NCBI GenBank assembly: GCA_964523405.1
Contig: CAZGAQ010000033.1
Coordinates: forward strand, 1-60,393
Reading direction: 5' to 3'
Source: CAZGAQ01 sp964523405
Lineage (GTDB): Bacteria > Planctomycetota > Phycisphaerae > UBA1845 > Fen-1342
DNA: 60,393 bases
In this document: positions 15,061-23,933 of the stretch, piece by piece
Position numbering within the stretch: the first letter of the stretch is position 1
Layout: each line of letters starts with the position of its first letter
Position numbers and translations under genes: made by a program
Notes under the pieces: generated by a model
What the model was told of the DNA's origin: nothing
What the model saw: the letters and a program-made list of their open reading frames with translations, nothing else
The model's database searches: none

Positions 15061-16194
15061 ATGGGTGCGAATCCATTTCTGGGCGTGTTCTTTCACTGGC
15101 TGGGCGGGCTGGCGTCGGCGAGCTTCTACATTCCGTATCGCGGGGTGAAGAAGTGGTCGTGGGAGACGTACTGGCTGGCGGGTGGGCTGTTCAGTTGGAT
15201 CATTGCGCCGTGCGTGCTGGCACTCGTGCTGGTGCCGGGGGTGTGGGGGCTGATCAGCCACGCGCCGCCGAAGAATATCATGTGGGCGTACATCTTCGGG
15301 GCGATGTGGGGGCTCGGGGGGCTGACGTTCGGGCTGACGATGCGGTATCTGGGGATCGCGCTGGGGATGGCGATCGCGCTGGGGTACTGCGCGGCGTTTG
15401 GGACGCTGATGCCGCCGATCTTCAACGGGGAGTTCACACAGATTCTGCAAGAGGCCTCGGGGAAGTGGACGCTGGCGGGGGTGGCGGTGTGTCTGGCGGG
15501 CATCGCCGTCAGCGGCTTGGCCGGCATGAGCAAGGAGCGCGAACTTACGGATGAGCAGAAGAAGGCGGCGATTCGCGAGTTCAGCTTCGTAAAAGGGCTG
15601 CTGGTGGCGACGTTCTCGGGCATCATGAGCGCGTCGTTCGCGTACGGGCTGGCGGCGGGCAAGCCGCTGGCGGAGGCGGCGAAGGCGGCGCTGGTGGCGG
15701 ATGGGCGGGCGGATTTGTGGCAGAATCTGCCGGTGCTGATCGTGGTGCTGCTGGGCGGTTTCACGACGAACTTCATCTGGTGCGTGCTGCTGAACATCAA
15801 GAACCGCAGCGGCGGGGAGTATTTCGCGCGGTACCTGCCGGCGTCCGCCGATGCGCAGCCGACACCGGGGGCGTCGGGGGGGCTGCCGGCGCTGGAGCGG
15901 GTGCCGCGGCTGAGCAACTGGGTGTTTTCGGCGATTGCGGGCACCACGTGGTACCTGCAGTTCTTCTTTTACTCGATGGGCCAGACGCGGATGGGCAAGT
16001 ACGAGTTTTCGAGCTGGACGCTGCACATGGCCAGCATCATTATTTTCAGCACGCTGTGGGGGGTGGCGCTGCGGGAGTGGAAGGGGACCAGCAAGCGGAC
16101 GCACGCGTTGATCGCGATCGGACTGGCGGTGCTGATCGGGTCGACGGTGATCGTGGGGTATGGGAATTTCCTGAAGGTGCAGGGCGCGGCGTAG
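15061..16194 (+). CDS. rhaT: L-rhamnose/proton symporter
   Basis: 377 residues with about ten hydrophobic segments. An AGGA precedes the ATG. Motifs typical of the RhaT family: GVFFHWLGGLASASFYIPYR (8-27), FGAMWGLGGLTFGLTMRYLG, ALGYCAAFGTLMPP and, near the end, TTWYLQFFFYSMGQTRMG. It imports L-rhamnose using the proton gradient. Its position directly after rhaA makes a transport-isomerisation operon; no separate regulator gene is present. Confidence 0.95.
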   Translation: MGANPFLGVFFHWLGGLASASFYIPYRGVKKWSWETYWLAGGLFSWIIAPCVLALVLVPGVWGLISHAPPKNIMWAYIFGAMWGLGGLTFGLTMRYLGIALGMAIALGYCAAFGTLMPPIFNGEFTQILQEASGKWTLAGVAVCLAGIAVSGLAGMSKERELTDEQKKAAIREFSFVKGLLVATFSGIMSASFAYGLAAGKPLAEAAKAALVADGRADLWQNLPVLIVVLLGGFTTNFIWCVLLNIKNRSGGEYFARYLPASADAQPTPGASGGLPALERVPRLSNWVFSAIAGTTWYLQFFFYSMGQTRMGKYEFSSWTLHMASIIIFSTLWGVALREWKGTSKRTHALIAIGLAVLIGSTVIVGYGNFLKVQGAA

Positions 16195-16282
16195 AGGGCC
16201 GGGGGGGCGGGGCTACGCTCTGCGTCCGACGTTGGGTGCCCCTTCTGTTCGTGCGGGGCAGGCGGGAGCAAGCGCTGCCGCT

Positions 16283-16318
16283 GCAAGGCAGAGCCTTGCA
16301 GTACGTCAGGCGCGGAGG
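16283..16318. repeat. Dispersed double-hairpin repeat, copy 2
   Basis: GCAAGGCAGAGCCTTGC at 16283..16299 plus the following GTACGTCAGGCGCGGAGG is identical to the copy at 2727. The right arm of the second hairpin is degenerate here (CTTGGCGC). It lies between the convergent rhaT and rhaB genes and may double as a transcription stop. Confidence 0.7.
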
Positions 16319-16325
16319 CTTGGCG

Positions 16326-17801
16326 CTACGTTGCCAGCAGGGTGGCGAAGCGGGCGGCGGGTTCGTCCCAGTCGCTGCTGCGCTGCGGCTCGTAGTGCTG
16401 CAGGGGTGTGGAGGCGGTCATGATTTCGCGGATGTCGGCCAGCGAACGCACGTGGCCGCGCGCGCGGGCCTGAACGAGGATATTGCCGGCAGCGGTGGCC
16501 TCGGCGGGGCCGGCGATGACGGGCAGGCCGGTGACGTCGGCGGTGAGCTGGCAGAGGAGGGTGTTGTGGATGCCGCCGCCGACGATGTGCACGCGGCGGA
16601 TGGGGCGCTGGGTCAGCTCCTGCAGGTGGGCGAGCGTCACGCGGTACTTCAGGGCGAGGCTTTCGAGGATGCAGCGTGTCAGTGCGCCGGGGGTCTCGGG
16701 AGCGCGCTGGCCGGTGCGCGTGCACCAAGCGCGGATGCGGGTGGGCATGTCGCCGGGGTCGGCGAAGACGGGGTCGTCGGGATCGATCCAGGCTTGGCGC
16801 GGCAGGGTGGACTGCGCATGCGCGGCCAGTTCGTCGAAAGAGAGTGCCGTGCCGTGGGCGTCCCAGGTGCGCTTGCATTCCTGCAGGAGCCACAGGCCGG
16901 CGACGTTCTTGAGGAGGCGGATGGTGCCGTCGATGCCGCCTTCGTTGGTGAAGTTGTAGCGCAGGGCGGTGGGCGTGCAGACGGGCTCGGGCACTTCGGC
17001 GCCGACGAGCGACCAGGTGCCGGAGCTGATGTAGGCCCAGTCGTCGCCGCGCGCGGGGACCGCGGCGACGGCGGCGGCGGTGTCGTGGCTGGCGGTGGCG
17101 ACGAACTCGGCGGCGAGGCCGGTTTCGGCGGTGATGGCGGGGAGGAGGGGGCCGACAACGGTGCCGGGGCGGACGAGTGGAAGGAAGATGTCGGCGGGGA
17201 GGCCGAGTTGGGCGCTCAGGTCGCGGGCCCAGTCGCGGGCGTGGGCGTCGAGCAGTTGGGAGGTGCTGGCGATGGTGTATTCGCTATGCATCGCCCCGGT
17301 GAGCCAGAAGCTGAGCAAGTCGGGGATAAAGAGAAGGCGCTGGGCGGTGGCGAGGAGGCGGGGCTGCTGCGTGGCGGCGGCGAGCAACTGATAGAGGGTG
17401 TTGATCTCCATGAACTGGATGCCGGTGGTGGCGTAGATTTGCTCACGCGGCACGCGGCGGAAGGCCTTCGCGAAGAGGCCGTGGGTGCGCGAGTCGCGGT
17501 AGTGGTAGGGACTGCCGACGAGGTCGCCATCGGCAGTGAGCAGGGCGGCGTCGACGCCCCAGGTGTCGATGCCGACGCCCTCCGGGCGGATGTCGCGGGC
17601 GGCGCAGCGCGTCAGGCCGGTTTTGATCTCTTCGAAGAGGCGCAGGATGTCCCAGTAGAGGTGTCCACGGACGGCGACGGGGCCGTTGGGGAAGCGGTGC
17701 AGTTCTTCGAGTTGCAGGCGGTGGCCGTCCAGGGTGCCGAGGACGGCGCGGCCGCTGGAGGCGCCGAGGTCGAAGGCCAGGAAGCTCGTGGTGGCGGACA
17801 T
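16326..17801 (-). CDS. rhaB: Rhamnulokinase
   Basis: 491 residues, normal for FGGY-type rhamnulokinases. The N-terminal phosphate-1 motif is FLAFDLGASSGRAVLG (7-22). GIDTWGVDAALL and YHYRDSRT follow, and the second domain has ATASHDTAAAVAAVP and YISSGTWSLVG, with GGGIHNTLLCQLTADVTG and AEATAAGNILVQ near the end. It phosphorylates L-rhamnulose at O1 with ATP. GGAG precedes the start. The aldolase gene lies 39 bases upstream in the same transcript, so the minus-strand pair supplies the last two steps of the pathway. Confidence 0.95.
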   Translation of the reverse strand: MSATTSFLAFDLGASSGRAVLGTLDGHRLQLEELHRFPNGPVAVRGHLYWDILRLFEEIKTGLTRCAARDIRPEGVGIDTWGVDAALLTADGDLVGSPYHYRDSRTHGLFAKAFRRVPREQIYATTGIQFMEINTLYQLLAAATQQPRLLATAQRLLFIPDLLSFWLTGAMHSEYTIASTSQLLDAHARDWARDLSAQLGLPADIFLPLVRPGTVVGPLLPAITAETGLAAEFVATASHDTAAAVAAVPARGDDWAYISSGTWSLVGAEVPEPVCTPTALRYNFTNEGGIDGTIRLLKNVAGLWLLQECKRTWDAHGTALSFDELAAHAQSTLPRQAWIDPDDPVFADPGDMPTRIRAWCTRTGQRAPETPGALTRCILESLALKYRVTLAHLQELTQRPIRRVHIVGGGIHNTLLCQLTADVTGLPVIAGPAEATAAGNILVQARARGHVRSLADIREIMTASTPLQHYEPQRSSDWDEPAARFATLLAT

Positions 17802-17840
17802 GAGGGTCTCCGGAGCGGTCGCGCGTCCGCGGCGCGGCGC

Positions 17841-18695
17841 TTAGCGCTGGCCGAGTGATTCCAGCACGCGGGCGGTGATGGCACGGACGAGGGCTTCGGT
17901 GTCGCCGGGGGCGCGCGGGGCGGCGGGCGCGGGTGCAGCCGACGAGGCGGCGGATGCGGTCGCGGCGGCGCTGGTGGCCGGCGTGGGACAATCGGGGCAG
18001 CCGAACTGGCGGTTGACGCAGATTTCGCAGGGTTGCCGGCGGCGGGGGTCGACGCCCCCGCCGAACTTCTCGCGCAGGGCCATGAGGTCCTCGACCTTGT
18101 GGTCGGGCAGACGCTCGACGTGGCCGAGTTGCTGGGCGAGCAGGAGGATCCGGCAGTAGCTGTCCAGGATCTCGGTGTGCCAGTAGGCGCGTTCGACGGT
18201 CGGGCCCCAGCTGACGGTGCCGTGGTTGCTGAGGATGACGGTGTTGGCCTTGCCGATGTGCGGGCGGATCGTGGCGGCAAAGTCCGGGCCGCCGGGGGTC
18301 TCGTATTCGGCCCGCGGAACGAGGCCGAGGAAGACCTCGACTTCGGGCAGGATGCACGACGGGATGTCGATGCGCGCCACGCCGAAGGCGGTTGCGTGCG
18401 GGGGGTGGCAGTGGACAACGGCCTTCACCGCGGGGTCGCCGCGGTAGATCTCCAGGTGCATGAGGACTTCGCTGGTGCGTTTGCGCTGGCCGGAGAGCTG
18501 TTCGCCCTGCATGTTCACGATGCACAGGTCGTCGGGTTCCATGAAGCCCTTGCAGATCTGGGTCGGTGTGCACAGGACCGTGCTGTCGGTAAGGCGATAC
18601 GAGATGTTGCCGTCGTTGCCGGCGGCGTAGCCGCGGGCGTAGAGGCGGCGCCCGATGTCGCAGATTTCCTGGCGGAACTTCCAGTCACTGGCCAT
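17841..18695 (-). CDS. Class II (fuculose/rhamnulose-1-phosphate type) aldolase with cargo-tag-like tail
   Basis: 284 residues; AGGAG precedes ATG 18695. A longer in-frame extension upstream is not supported. Zn-dependent class II aldolase: GNDGNISYRL (26-35), catalytic Glu76 in TSE, zinc ligands His95 and His97 in VHCHPPHATAF, and His158 in SNHGTVSWG. It would split L-rhamnulose-1-phosphate into DHAP and lactaldehyde. After the fold (about 1-215) comes a four-cysteine motif, Cys223-x2-Cys226-x6-Cys233-x2-Cys236, then an Ala/Pro linker (237-263) and a terminal amphipathic helix, TEALVRAITARVLESLGQ. Linker plus short helix is the layout of encapsulation peptides that target enzymes to bacterial microcompartments; planctomycetes use such an aldolase (PvmN type) in fucose/rhamnose compartments. 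No shell protein gene is in the window. Confidence 0.9.
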   Translation of the reverse strand: MASDWKFRQEICDIGRRLYARGYAAGNDGNISYRLTDSTVLCTPTQICKGFMEPDDLCIVNMQGEQLSGQRKRTSEVLMHLEIYRGDPAVKAVVHCHPPHATAFGVARIDIPSCILPEVEVFLGLVPRAEYETPGGPDFAATIRPHIGKANTVILSNHGTVSWGPTVERAYWHTEILDSYCRILLLAQQLGHVERLPDHKVEDLMALREKFGGGVDPRRRQPCEICVNRQFGCPDCPTPATSAAATASAASSAAPAPAAPRAPGDTEALVRAITARVLESLGQR

Positions 18696-18801
18696 GAGCC
18701 GAGTCTCCTGTTCGCGTCGTCGGCGGCGCGGGTGGCCGGCCGCGGGGGCGGGCCGCAGGTCGCATGATAGCCGGGGGCGGCGGCGGGGAAAGGGGGCGGG
18801 G

Positions 18802-20853
18802 CTACTGCGCGGCGCGGGTGAGCCATTCCTCTTCGGCGGCGGCGAGCTCTTCCTTGACCTGGTCGAACTCTGTTTGCAGGCGTTCGAGCTGGGCGGGGTC
18901 CTTGTAGACGGTGGCATCGCCGAAGCGCTCCTGCAGCTTGGTGACGCGTGTCTCGCGCTCGTGAATGTAGGTTTCGAGCGCGTCGAGCTTGAGCTTCTTG
19001 AGCTGCTTTTCGAGGGCGGACGGCTCGTCGCCGGCGGCATGGCCGCGCGCGGCACGGGCGGCTTGGCGCGCGGCCTTCTGCCGGCGGCGCTGCTGTTCCT
19101 GGGCGGCGGCGCGTTCGGCTTCCGCGCGTGCCTCCACCGCGGCTTTCTGCTGCTCGATCTGCTCGATGTAGTACGTGTAATTGCCGGGGTAGAGATGATG
19201 CGCGTCCGGCCGGAGGACCAGCAGCTTCTGGGCGATGCGGTCGAGGAAGTAGCGGTCGTGGCTGACGGCGATGATGGTACCGGGGAACTCGGCGAGGGAT
19301 TCCTCGAGCGCTTCGCGCGAGGGGATGTCGAGGTGGTTGGTGGGCTCGTCGAGGATCAGAACATCCGGCGCCGTGAGGATCAGTTTCATGAAGCGGACGC
19401 GGGACTGCTCGCCGCCGGAGAGGGAGCCGATGCGTTTGAAGACGTCCTCGCCGCTGAAGAGGTAGCGGGCGGCGATGTGGCGGGCATCGCGTTCGAGCAG
19501 GTGCGGGCGCACGGCGAGGATTTCGTCGACGATGGTCTTGGCGGGGTCAAGGCCGGTGCCTTCCTGGGCGAAGTAGCCAACGCGGGCGGTGGGGGCAACG
19601 CGCACCTTGCCGGTGTCGGCCTCGACCTGACCCAGCAGGATCTTCAGGAGCGTGGTCTTGCCCGTGCCGTTGGGGCCGGTGATGCCGAGGCGCTGACCGG
19701 CATAGAGTTCGAGCGCGAGGTCGGTGAAGAGAACCTTGTCGCCGTACTGCTTGCGGAGGCCTTCGACGCGGACGATCTCGGTGCCGGCGCGCGTGCCGGC
19801 GGTCTGGCCGGCGCCGCCGAAGGTGCCGGGCGACTTGCTCGCGCGGTTGGGGTCGGTGAATTCGAGCTTGGCGTCGCGGCGCTGGCCGGAGCGCTCAAGG
19901 ACGAACTCGCCGGCGGCAATCTGGCGTTCGAGGCGTTTGAGGCGGCCCTGGGCCTGGCGGGCGCGCTGGCCGGCGCCGTAACGGGCGATGTACTCGCGCT
20001 CTTTTTCGACGAAGGCCTTGTCCTGCTCGTACTGCCGTTCGGCGGAAAGGCGGCGCAGCTCGCGCGTCTGCACGAAATTCGTGTAGTTGCCCGGATAGGA
20101 CTCGAGGCGCCCGCCGGAAGGGGTGGGCTGCACCTCGATCGTGCGCTCCGCGAGACGGTCGAGGAGGTAGCGGTCGTGCGAGACGATGACGGCGCCGCCG
20201 TGGTGGCCGGCGAGGAATTTCTCCAGCCAGCGGACGGCGTCGATGTCGAGGTGGTTGGTCGGCTCGTCGAGCAGGAGGAACTGGTCGGAAGCACCGGAGG
20301 CGTCCGCGGCGCCGGCGAGCAGGAGCTGGGCGAGTGCGGCGCGGCATTTCTGGCCGCCGGAGAGCGCGCTGACGGGCAGCGCGTAGTCGGCGGGTGAGAA
20401 GCCGAGGCCGCCGAGGACCTCGTTGAGGCGTTGTTCGAACGAGTAGCCGCCGGCGGCCTCGAAGCGGGCGTGCAGCCGGTCGTATTGAGTCATGAGCTCG
20501 CCGGCGCGGGGGCCGTCGTGCTCGTCGGCGAGCTCCTGGCCGAGCTGTTGGAGGCGCTGCTCCATGGCGATGAGGTCGGTGAAGGCCTCGGCGACGGCGT
20601 CGCGCAGGGTCTTCTGCGTGGCGATGGTCGGTTCCTGCGCGAGATAGCCGACCGCGAGGCCCTTCGAGAGCGTGACGGTGCCGGTGTCCGGCGGGTACTG
20701 GCCGGCGATGAGGCGGAAGATGGTGGTCTTGCCGGCACCGTTGGGTCCGATGAGCGCGGCGACCTGGCCCGAGTGCAGGTCGAGCGTCACGTCATTCAGG
20801 ACGATTTGGCCGCCGAACTGCTTGCCGACGTTTTGCAGGCGAATCGAACCCAT
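18802..20853 (-). CDS. ABC-F family ATPase (Uup-like)
   Basis: 683 residues and two ABC domains with no membrane segments. Domain 1 has Walker A GPNGAGKTT (36-44), signature LSGGQKCRAALAQ and DEPTNHLD. Domain 2 has GPNGTGKTT, LSGGEQSRVRFMK and DEPTNHLD, each followed by the H-loop VSHDRYLLDR or VSHDRYFLDR. The inter-domain linker is Lys/Arg-rich and helical. The C-terminal 80 residues (SALEKQLKKLKLDALETYIH onward) form the coiled coil found in Uup and related proteins. ABC-F proteins act on the ribosomal E site or on DNA structure; without a resistance context a housekeeping translation factor role is more likely. Confidence 0.93.
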   Translation of the reverse strand: MGSIRLQNVGKQFGGQIVLNDVTLDLHSGQVAALIGPNGAGKTTIFRLIAGQYPPDTGTVTLSKGLAVGYLAQEPTIATQKTLRDAVAEAFTDLIAMEQRLQQLGQELADEHDGPRAGELMTQYDRLHARFEAAGGYSFEQRLNEVLGGLGFSPADYALPVSALSGGQKCRAALAQLLLAGAADASGASDQFLLLDEPTNHLDIDAVRWLEKFLAGHHGGAVIVSHDRYLLDRLAERTIEVQPTPSGGRLESYPGNYTNFVQTRELRRLSAERQYEQDKAFVEKEREYIARYGAGQRARQAQGRLKRLERQIAAGEFVLERSGQRRDAKLEFTDPNRASKSPGTFGGAGQTAGTRAGTEIVRVEGLRKQYGDKVLFTDLALELYAGQRLGITGPNGTGKTTLLKILLGQVEADTGKVRVAPTARVGYFAQEGTGLDPAKTIVDEILAVRPHLLERDARHIAARYLFSGEDVFKRIGSLSGGEQSRVRFMKLILTAPDVLILDEPTNHLDIPSREALEESLAEFPGTIIAVSHDRYFLDRIAQKLLVLRPDAHHLYPGNYTYYIEQIEQQKAAVEARAEAERAAAQEQQRRRQKAARQAARAARGHAAGDEPSALEKQLKKLKLDALETYIHERETRVTKLQERFGDATVYKDPAQLERLQTEFDQVKEELAAAEEEWLTRAAQ

Positions 20854-20991
20854 GACACCATGTTAGCATGAGCGGGGCAAATCGTGGGCGGGCGTGGGTG
20901 ACGGGGCGCGCGGGAACCAGCCCGAGTGTCGCGCGGCGCGCCGCCGGGGGCGCGCGAGCGCGACATTATCGCCCCTGCGCCGGTAGCGCGG

Positions 20992-22056
20992 CTACTTTGG
21001 TGTTACCAGCGTAAAGGGGCGTTCGATTTTCGGTTCCGGGTCGCCGACGCTGTAGAGCTTGAGGACGAAGCGCTCGCCGCCGGTCCTGGTCAGGGTTTCC
21101 ATCGGGACGCGATAGGAGACGCCTTCGGGGCCGGCGCTGCCGGACCAGGTGAACTCCTGCTGGAAGAGGTTCTCGCGGCCACCTTCCTCGGCGACGGCGA
21201 TGCGGAAGTCGTTGCGGTCTGCGCTGGCGGGTAGATCGCGCACGGCGATGATGAACTCGCTGTTGCTCCGGGAGAGCTTGGTCGTCTCGTCATAGCGGCC
21301 GTCGAAGTAGTCCGTGGCGACCAGCAGCATTTTCGACTTGAGATCGACCCGGATGCGCGTGGGCGCGACCGCGTGGAAGAAGTCCGTCGCCAGCTCCTCG
21401 ACAGCGCGGCTGGCGATGGCTTCGGGGGATTCGCTCGGCGGGCGCTCGTAGTTGGTGCGCGGCTCGGGGGCCACGCGGGCCGTGTGGCTCAACAGGATCT
21501 TGCCGGTGGCCGGGTCCACGACGCGCACGGTGCCCTCGACTTCGGCGCCGTGCGTGTAGATATACACGCGGTCCTCGCCGACCTGGATTGGCCGGCCGAA
21601 GCGGTCCAGCAGGCGCCGGCCGCGCGGGTCGCGGGCGAAGCGCGGGATCGCCCGCTCTTCGCGTTGCTTGACGAGTTTGTAGTCGGTGATCTTGGGGACG
21701 ATGAGGGCCTGGGCGACCTCGAGTTTGCCTTCGGGCAGCGCGGTGCCTTCGTCCACCGCATCGGCGAGCTTGGAGAGATCCTGCTCGGCGAAGACGTTCT
21801 TCATTTCGTCACGGCTGAGCACCGTGAACGCGCCGCCCTGCGTGAGGAGCGTGGTCAGGCGGTCCGCGAGCAGGCGGGCATCATTGCTCGCCCGCGGATC
21901 CGTCGGTTTGCCGGCCACCACCGCGACGCGCTTGTAGTTCTGGTACTCCCACTGCGGTACGTGGGTGACAAAAGTCTTGCTGCCGCGCCCGCCGCAGCCC
22001 GCGAGTGCGCTCAGGGCCGCGAGGATCGTCCATACCGCTGCACGCTTGTACGTCAT
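20992..22056 (-). CDS. CsgG/LpoB-like lipoprotein
   Basis: 354 residues with GGAGAAG before the start. The signal peptide ends in a lipobox, LAGC at about residue 21. The domain at 38-220 (YKRVAVVAGKPTD, LADRLTTLLTQGGAFTVLSR, ALIVPKITDYKL, VEGTVRVVDPATGKILLSH) is the fold of CsgG and the penicillin-binding protein activator LpoB. The C-terminal 120 residues are a separate beta-rich domain (FIIAVRDLPASADRNDFRIA; FVLKLYSVGDPEPKIERPF). It probably sits in the outer membrane or periplasm and either forms a pore or regulates cell-wall synthesis. The tiny lipoprotein at 22193 lies just upstream on the same strand. Confidence 0.82.
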   Translation of the reverse strand: MTYKRAAVWTILAALSALAGCGGRGSKTFVTHVPQWEYQNYKRVAVVAGKPTDPRASNDARLLADRLTTLLTQGGAFTVLSRDEMKNVFAEQDLSKLADAVDEGTALPEGKLEVAQALIVPKITDYKLVKQREERAIPRFARDPRGRRLLDRFGRPIQVGEDRVYIYTHGAEVEGTVRVVDPATGKILLSHTARVAPEPRTNYERPPSESPEAIASRAVEELATDFFHAVAPTRIRVDLKSKMLLVATDYFDGRYDETTKLSRSNSEFIIAVRDLPASADRNDFRIAVAEEGGRENLFQQEFTWSGSAGPEGVSYRVPMETLTRTGGERFVLKLYSVGDPEPKIERPFTLVTPK

Positions 22057-22192
22057 CTATGCTTCTCCGGTCGTGATTGCCGTGCCCGGGGTGCTGCGCC
22101 ATGAATCGCCCCAAACGAACCCCGTCCGCGGACCGGCGCAGCGTCCGCGTGCCGTTGGGTGGGGGAAAAGCAGCGGCCCGATCCGCCCGGAC

Positions 22193-22384
22193 CTATGCGC
22201 CGGTGGTGGTGCTGGCCGCGGCCGTGAGGATGTTCGTCACAATCGTGTTCAGACCCGTGGTGATGACGGACTGCCAGATGGCCCCGAGTTGCCGGTCGCT
22301 GAGACTGCAGCCGTTGAGGGCGAACAGCGCGCCGGACGCCACGATCAGGGACACGTACCGTACACGCCAAGACCAGTTCTTCAT
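22193..22384 (-). CDS. Tiny lipoprotein (family member B)
   Basis: 63 residues; GAAGGTG upstream. Signal peptide with lipobox LNGC (Cys26), followed by SLSDRQLGAIWQSVITTGLN, an amphipathic helix, and a short Thr/Ala tail. M-x-NWS and the N-G/C-SL segment resemble the tiny protein at 5586, and CSLSDxQ recurs in the one at 58921, so these look like diverged paralogues. It lies 136 bases upstream of the CsgG-like gene, possibly in one transcript. Function unknown. Confidence 0.7.
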   Translation of the reverse strand: MKNWSWRVRYVSLIVASGALFALNGCSLSDRQLGAIWQSVITTGLNTIVTNILTAAASTTTGA

Positions 22385-22441
22385 GCTTGCACCTTCTGTC
22401 TAAAGCCGCTCAGGCAGGCGGCAGTCTACCACGCTTGCGGG

Positions 22442-23761
22442 CTAGGGGCGAGCCGGTTGTGTGCTGGCCGGTGCGGTCGTCGGTGGCGAGACCGGGGCGG
22501 CGGGGGGTGGCGGCCCAAGTGCGACAATTTCCGACACGCGGACGAGGTCGGCGCCGAGTTCCGCATCCGCCCGGCGCTCGCCGCGGACGCCGACGTATTG
22601 TCCCAGTAGCCGCTCCACGGTCAGATGCAGGGCACGGTCGATCTCCAGGTACACGACGACACGTCGCGTGAACGGGTCCTGCAGCTTGTAGGCGGCGCGC
22701 CCCGGAGGCTGGGGACGCGCGATGCTCTGGAGCAGTTCACCCTGCGCGACCCAGGCCGGGCCGCTTGCCGGGCGCGTTGCCAGACGCTCAATCTGCCCCA
22801 TCTCGCGCTCGTGCGCTGCCCGCTCGCGTGCGGCCCGCTGGACGACTTCGTCGGCCGCGCGCGCTGCATCCTGGTCGGCGATGCGCTGCTGCACCTGGTC
22901 CATCCAGGCGGCCGCGAGCCGCGCGACCATCGGCTCTTCGCGTTGCTGCGCAACGGGCCGCAGGCGGGCGAGCAGCGCTGCCCAGTCGGCCTCAAGCGGT
23001 GGCCGGCGGGCTTCGGCTTCCAGCGCCGCTTCGATCAGGACCAGGCGCTGCCCCCACGCACCGCTGAGGTCCGGGTTGGCCGCGGGACGCGTCGTTGCTG
23101 CCGGCGCACTGGCCACGGGGGCACTGGCCGCCGCGCGCGGCGGTGCTGCGCCCGGGATCACGCGCGCGGCCGGCAACTGGGAGGCGGCCGCAACCGTTAC
23201 CGGGGTGACGTGCTCAGCGGAGACGTAGAAGTATACGCCCGGCGGGGGCGCGATCTTCAGCCACTGGCCCTGGGTGCCGAGGATGTGCACGGGGGCGCCG
23301 CGTTCGAGCAGGACCTGCACTTCGGATTCCTGCGGGTCGAGCTCACGCGCGGTGCTGCCGACGCGCACGCGCAGCGTGCCGGACTGGACCACCACCATGC
23401 CTTCCGTTTCGCTGCGGCGCTCGATGTAGGCGGCCGCTGCATAGGAGCAGGAGCCTTCGGGTGGCAGCACGCGGTGCCAGCCGTAGGACTGGCCGAAGCC
23501 GCGCAGAATAGTGTCACGCGGGACGCGGGCAACGATCGTGCTGTTGGCGTCGCCGCGCGAACGCAGGTTCACGCTGTCGGCCGTGACGCGCAGGAAATAG
23601 CCGTCGGCTGGAGCGGAGGCGGGCTGTGTGGCCGGCGCAACGGGCGTGGAGGCGGAGGTAGGCGCGGCTGGGGCGCCGGCAAACGTGGCCAGCAGGCTCG
23701 CCGACAGGAGCGCGATTCCCCAGCAGTTCGCCGCCCGATCAGTTGTACCGGCCGCGTCCAT
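22442..23761 (-). CDS. Exported protein with two bacterial SH3 domains
   Basis: 439 residues. N-terminal signal (WGIALLSASLLATFAG), a Pro/Ala/Thr linker, then a first SH3b domain (about 54-115: YFLRVTADSVNLRSRGDANS, YGWHRVLPPEG) and a second (about 118-185: GTLRVRVGSTARELDPQESE, GVYFYVSAEHVTP). An Ala/Pro linker leads to a helical region (about 235-335) and a final beta segment (AYKLQDPFTRRVVVYLEIDR). Such SH3b proteins usually bind peptidoglycan in the periplasm. The start is taken at the longest signal-peptide-giving ATG; no strong ribosome site is visible. Divergent from the ATP-grasp gene. Confidence 0.78.
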   Translation of the reverse strand: MDAAGTTDRAANCWGIALLSASLLATFAGAPAAPTSASTPVAPATQPASAPADGYFLRVTADSVNLRSRGDANSTIVARVPRDTILRGFGQSYGWHRVLPPEGSCSYAAAAYIERRSETEGMVVVQSGTLRVRVGSTARELDPQESEVQVLLERGAPVHILGTQGQWLKIAPPPGVYFYVSAEHVTPVTVAAASQLPAARVIPGAAPPRAAASAPVASAPAATTRPAANPDLSGAWGQRLVLIEAALEAEARRPPLEADWAALLARLRPVAQQREEPMVARLAAAWMDQVQQRIADQDAARAADEVVQRAARERAAHEREMGQIERLATRPASGPAWVAQGELLQSIARPQPPGRAAYKLQDPFTRRVVVYLEIDRALHLTVERLLGQYVGVRGERRADAELGADLVRVSEIVALGPPPPAAPVSPPTTAPASTQPARP

Positions 23762-23933
23762 TTTCCGACTCGCCCTACCCGCACCCGAGGCAACTCAAGC
23801 TAGCTCCGCGGGTAGCGCGTGTCAAACCAAACCGCGCCGGCGCCAGCGCTTGCGCGCCGTCGGGCCGGAGGTGGGGGAGATTCCGGCCGCGGCACTTGGC
23901 GCCAGTGCCGCGGGGCGGGACGATGAGGAATCT

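Noticed and set aside
15717..17858. 713-residue plus-strand frame covering the end of rhaT and all of rhaB
   Set aside because: It is antisense to rhamnulokinase, whose motifs are unmistakable; the frame stays open only because of GC bias at third positions.
17841..19055. Longer (404-residue) form of the aldolase
   Set aside because: The extra 120 N-terminal residues are low-complexity Ser/Arg/Pro shadow of the ABC-F gene; AGGAG before ATG 18695 and the family's usual N-terminus support the shorter form.
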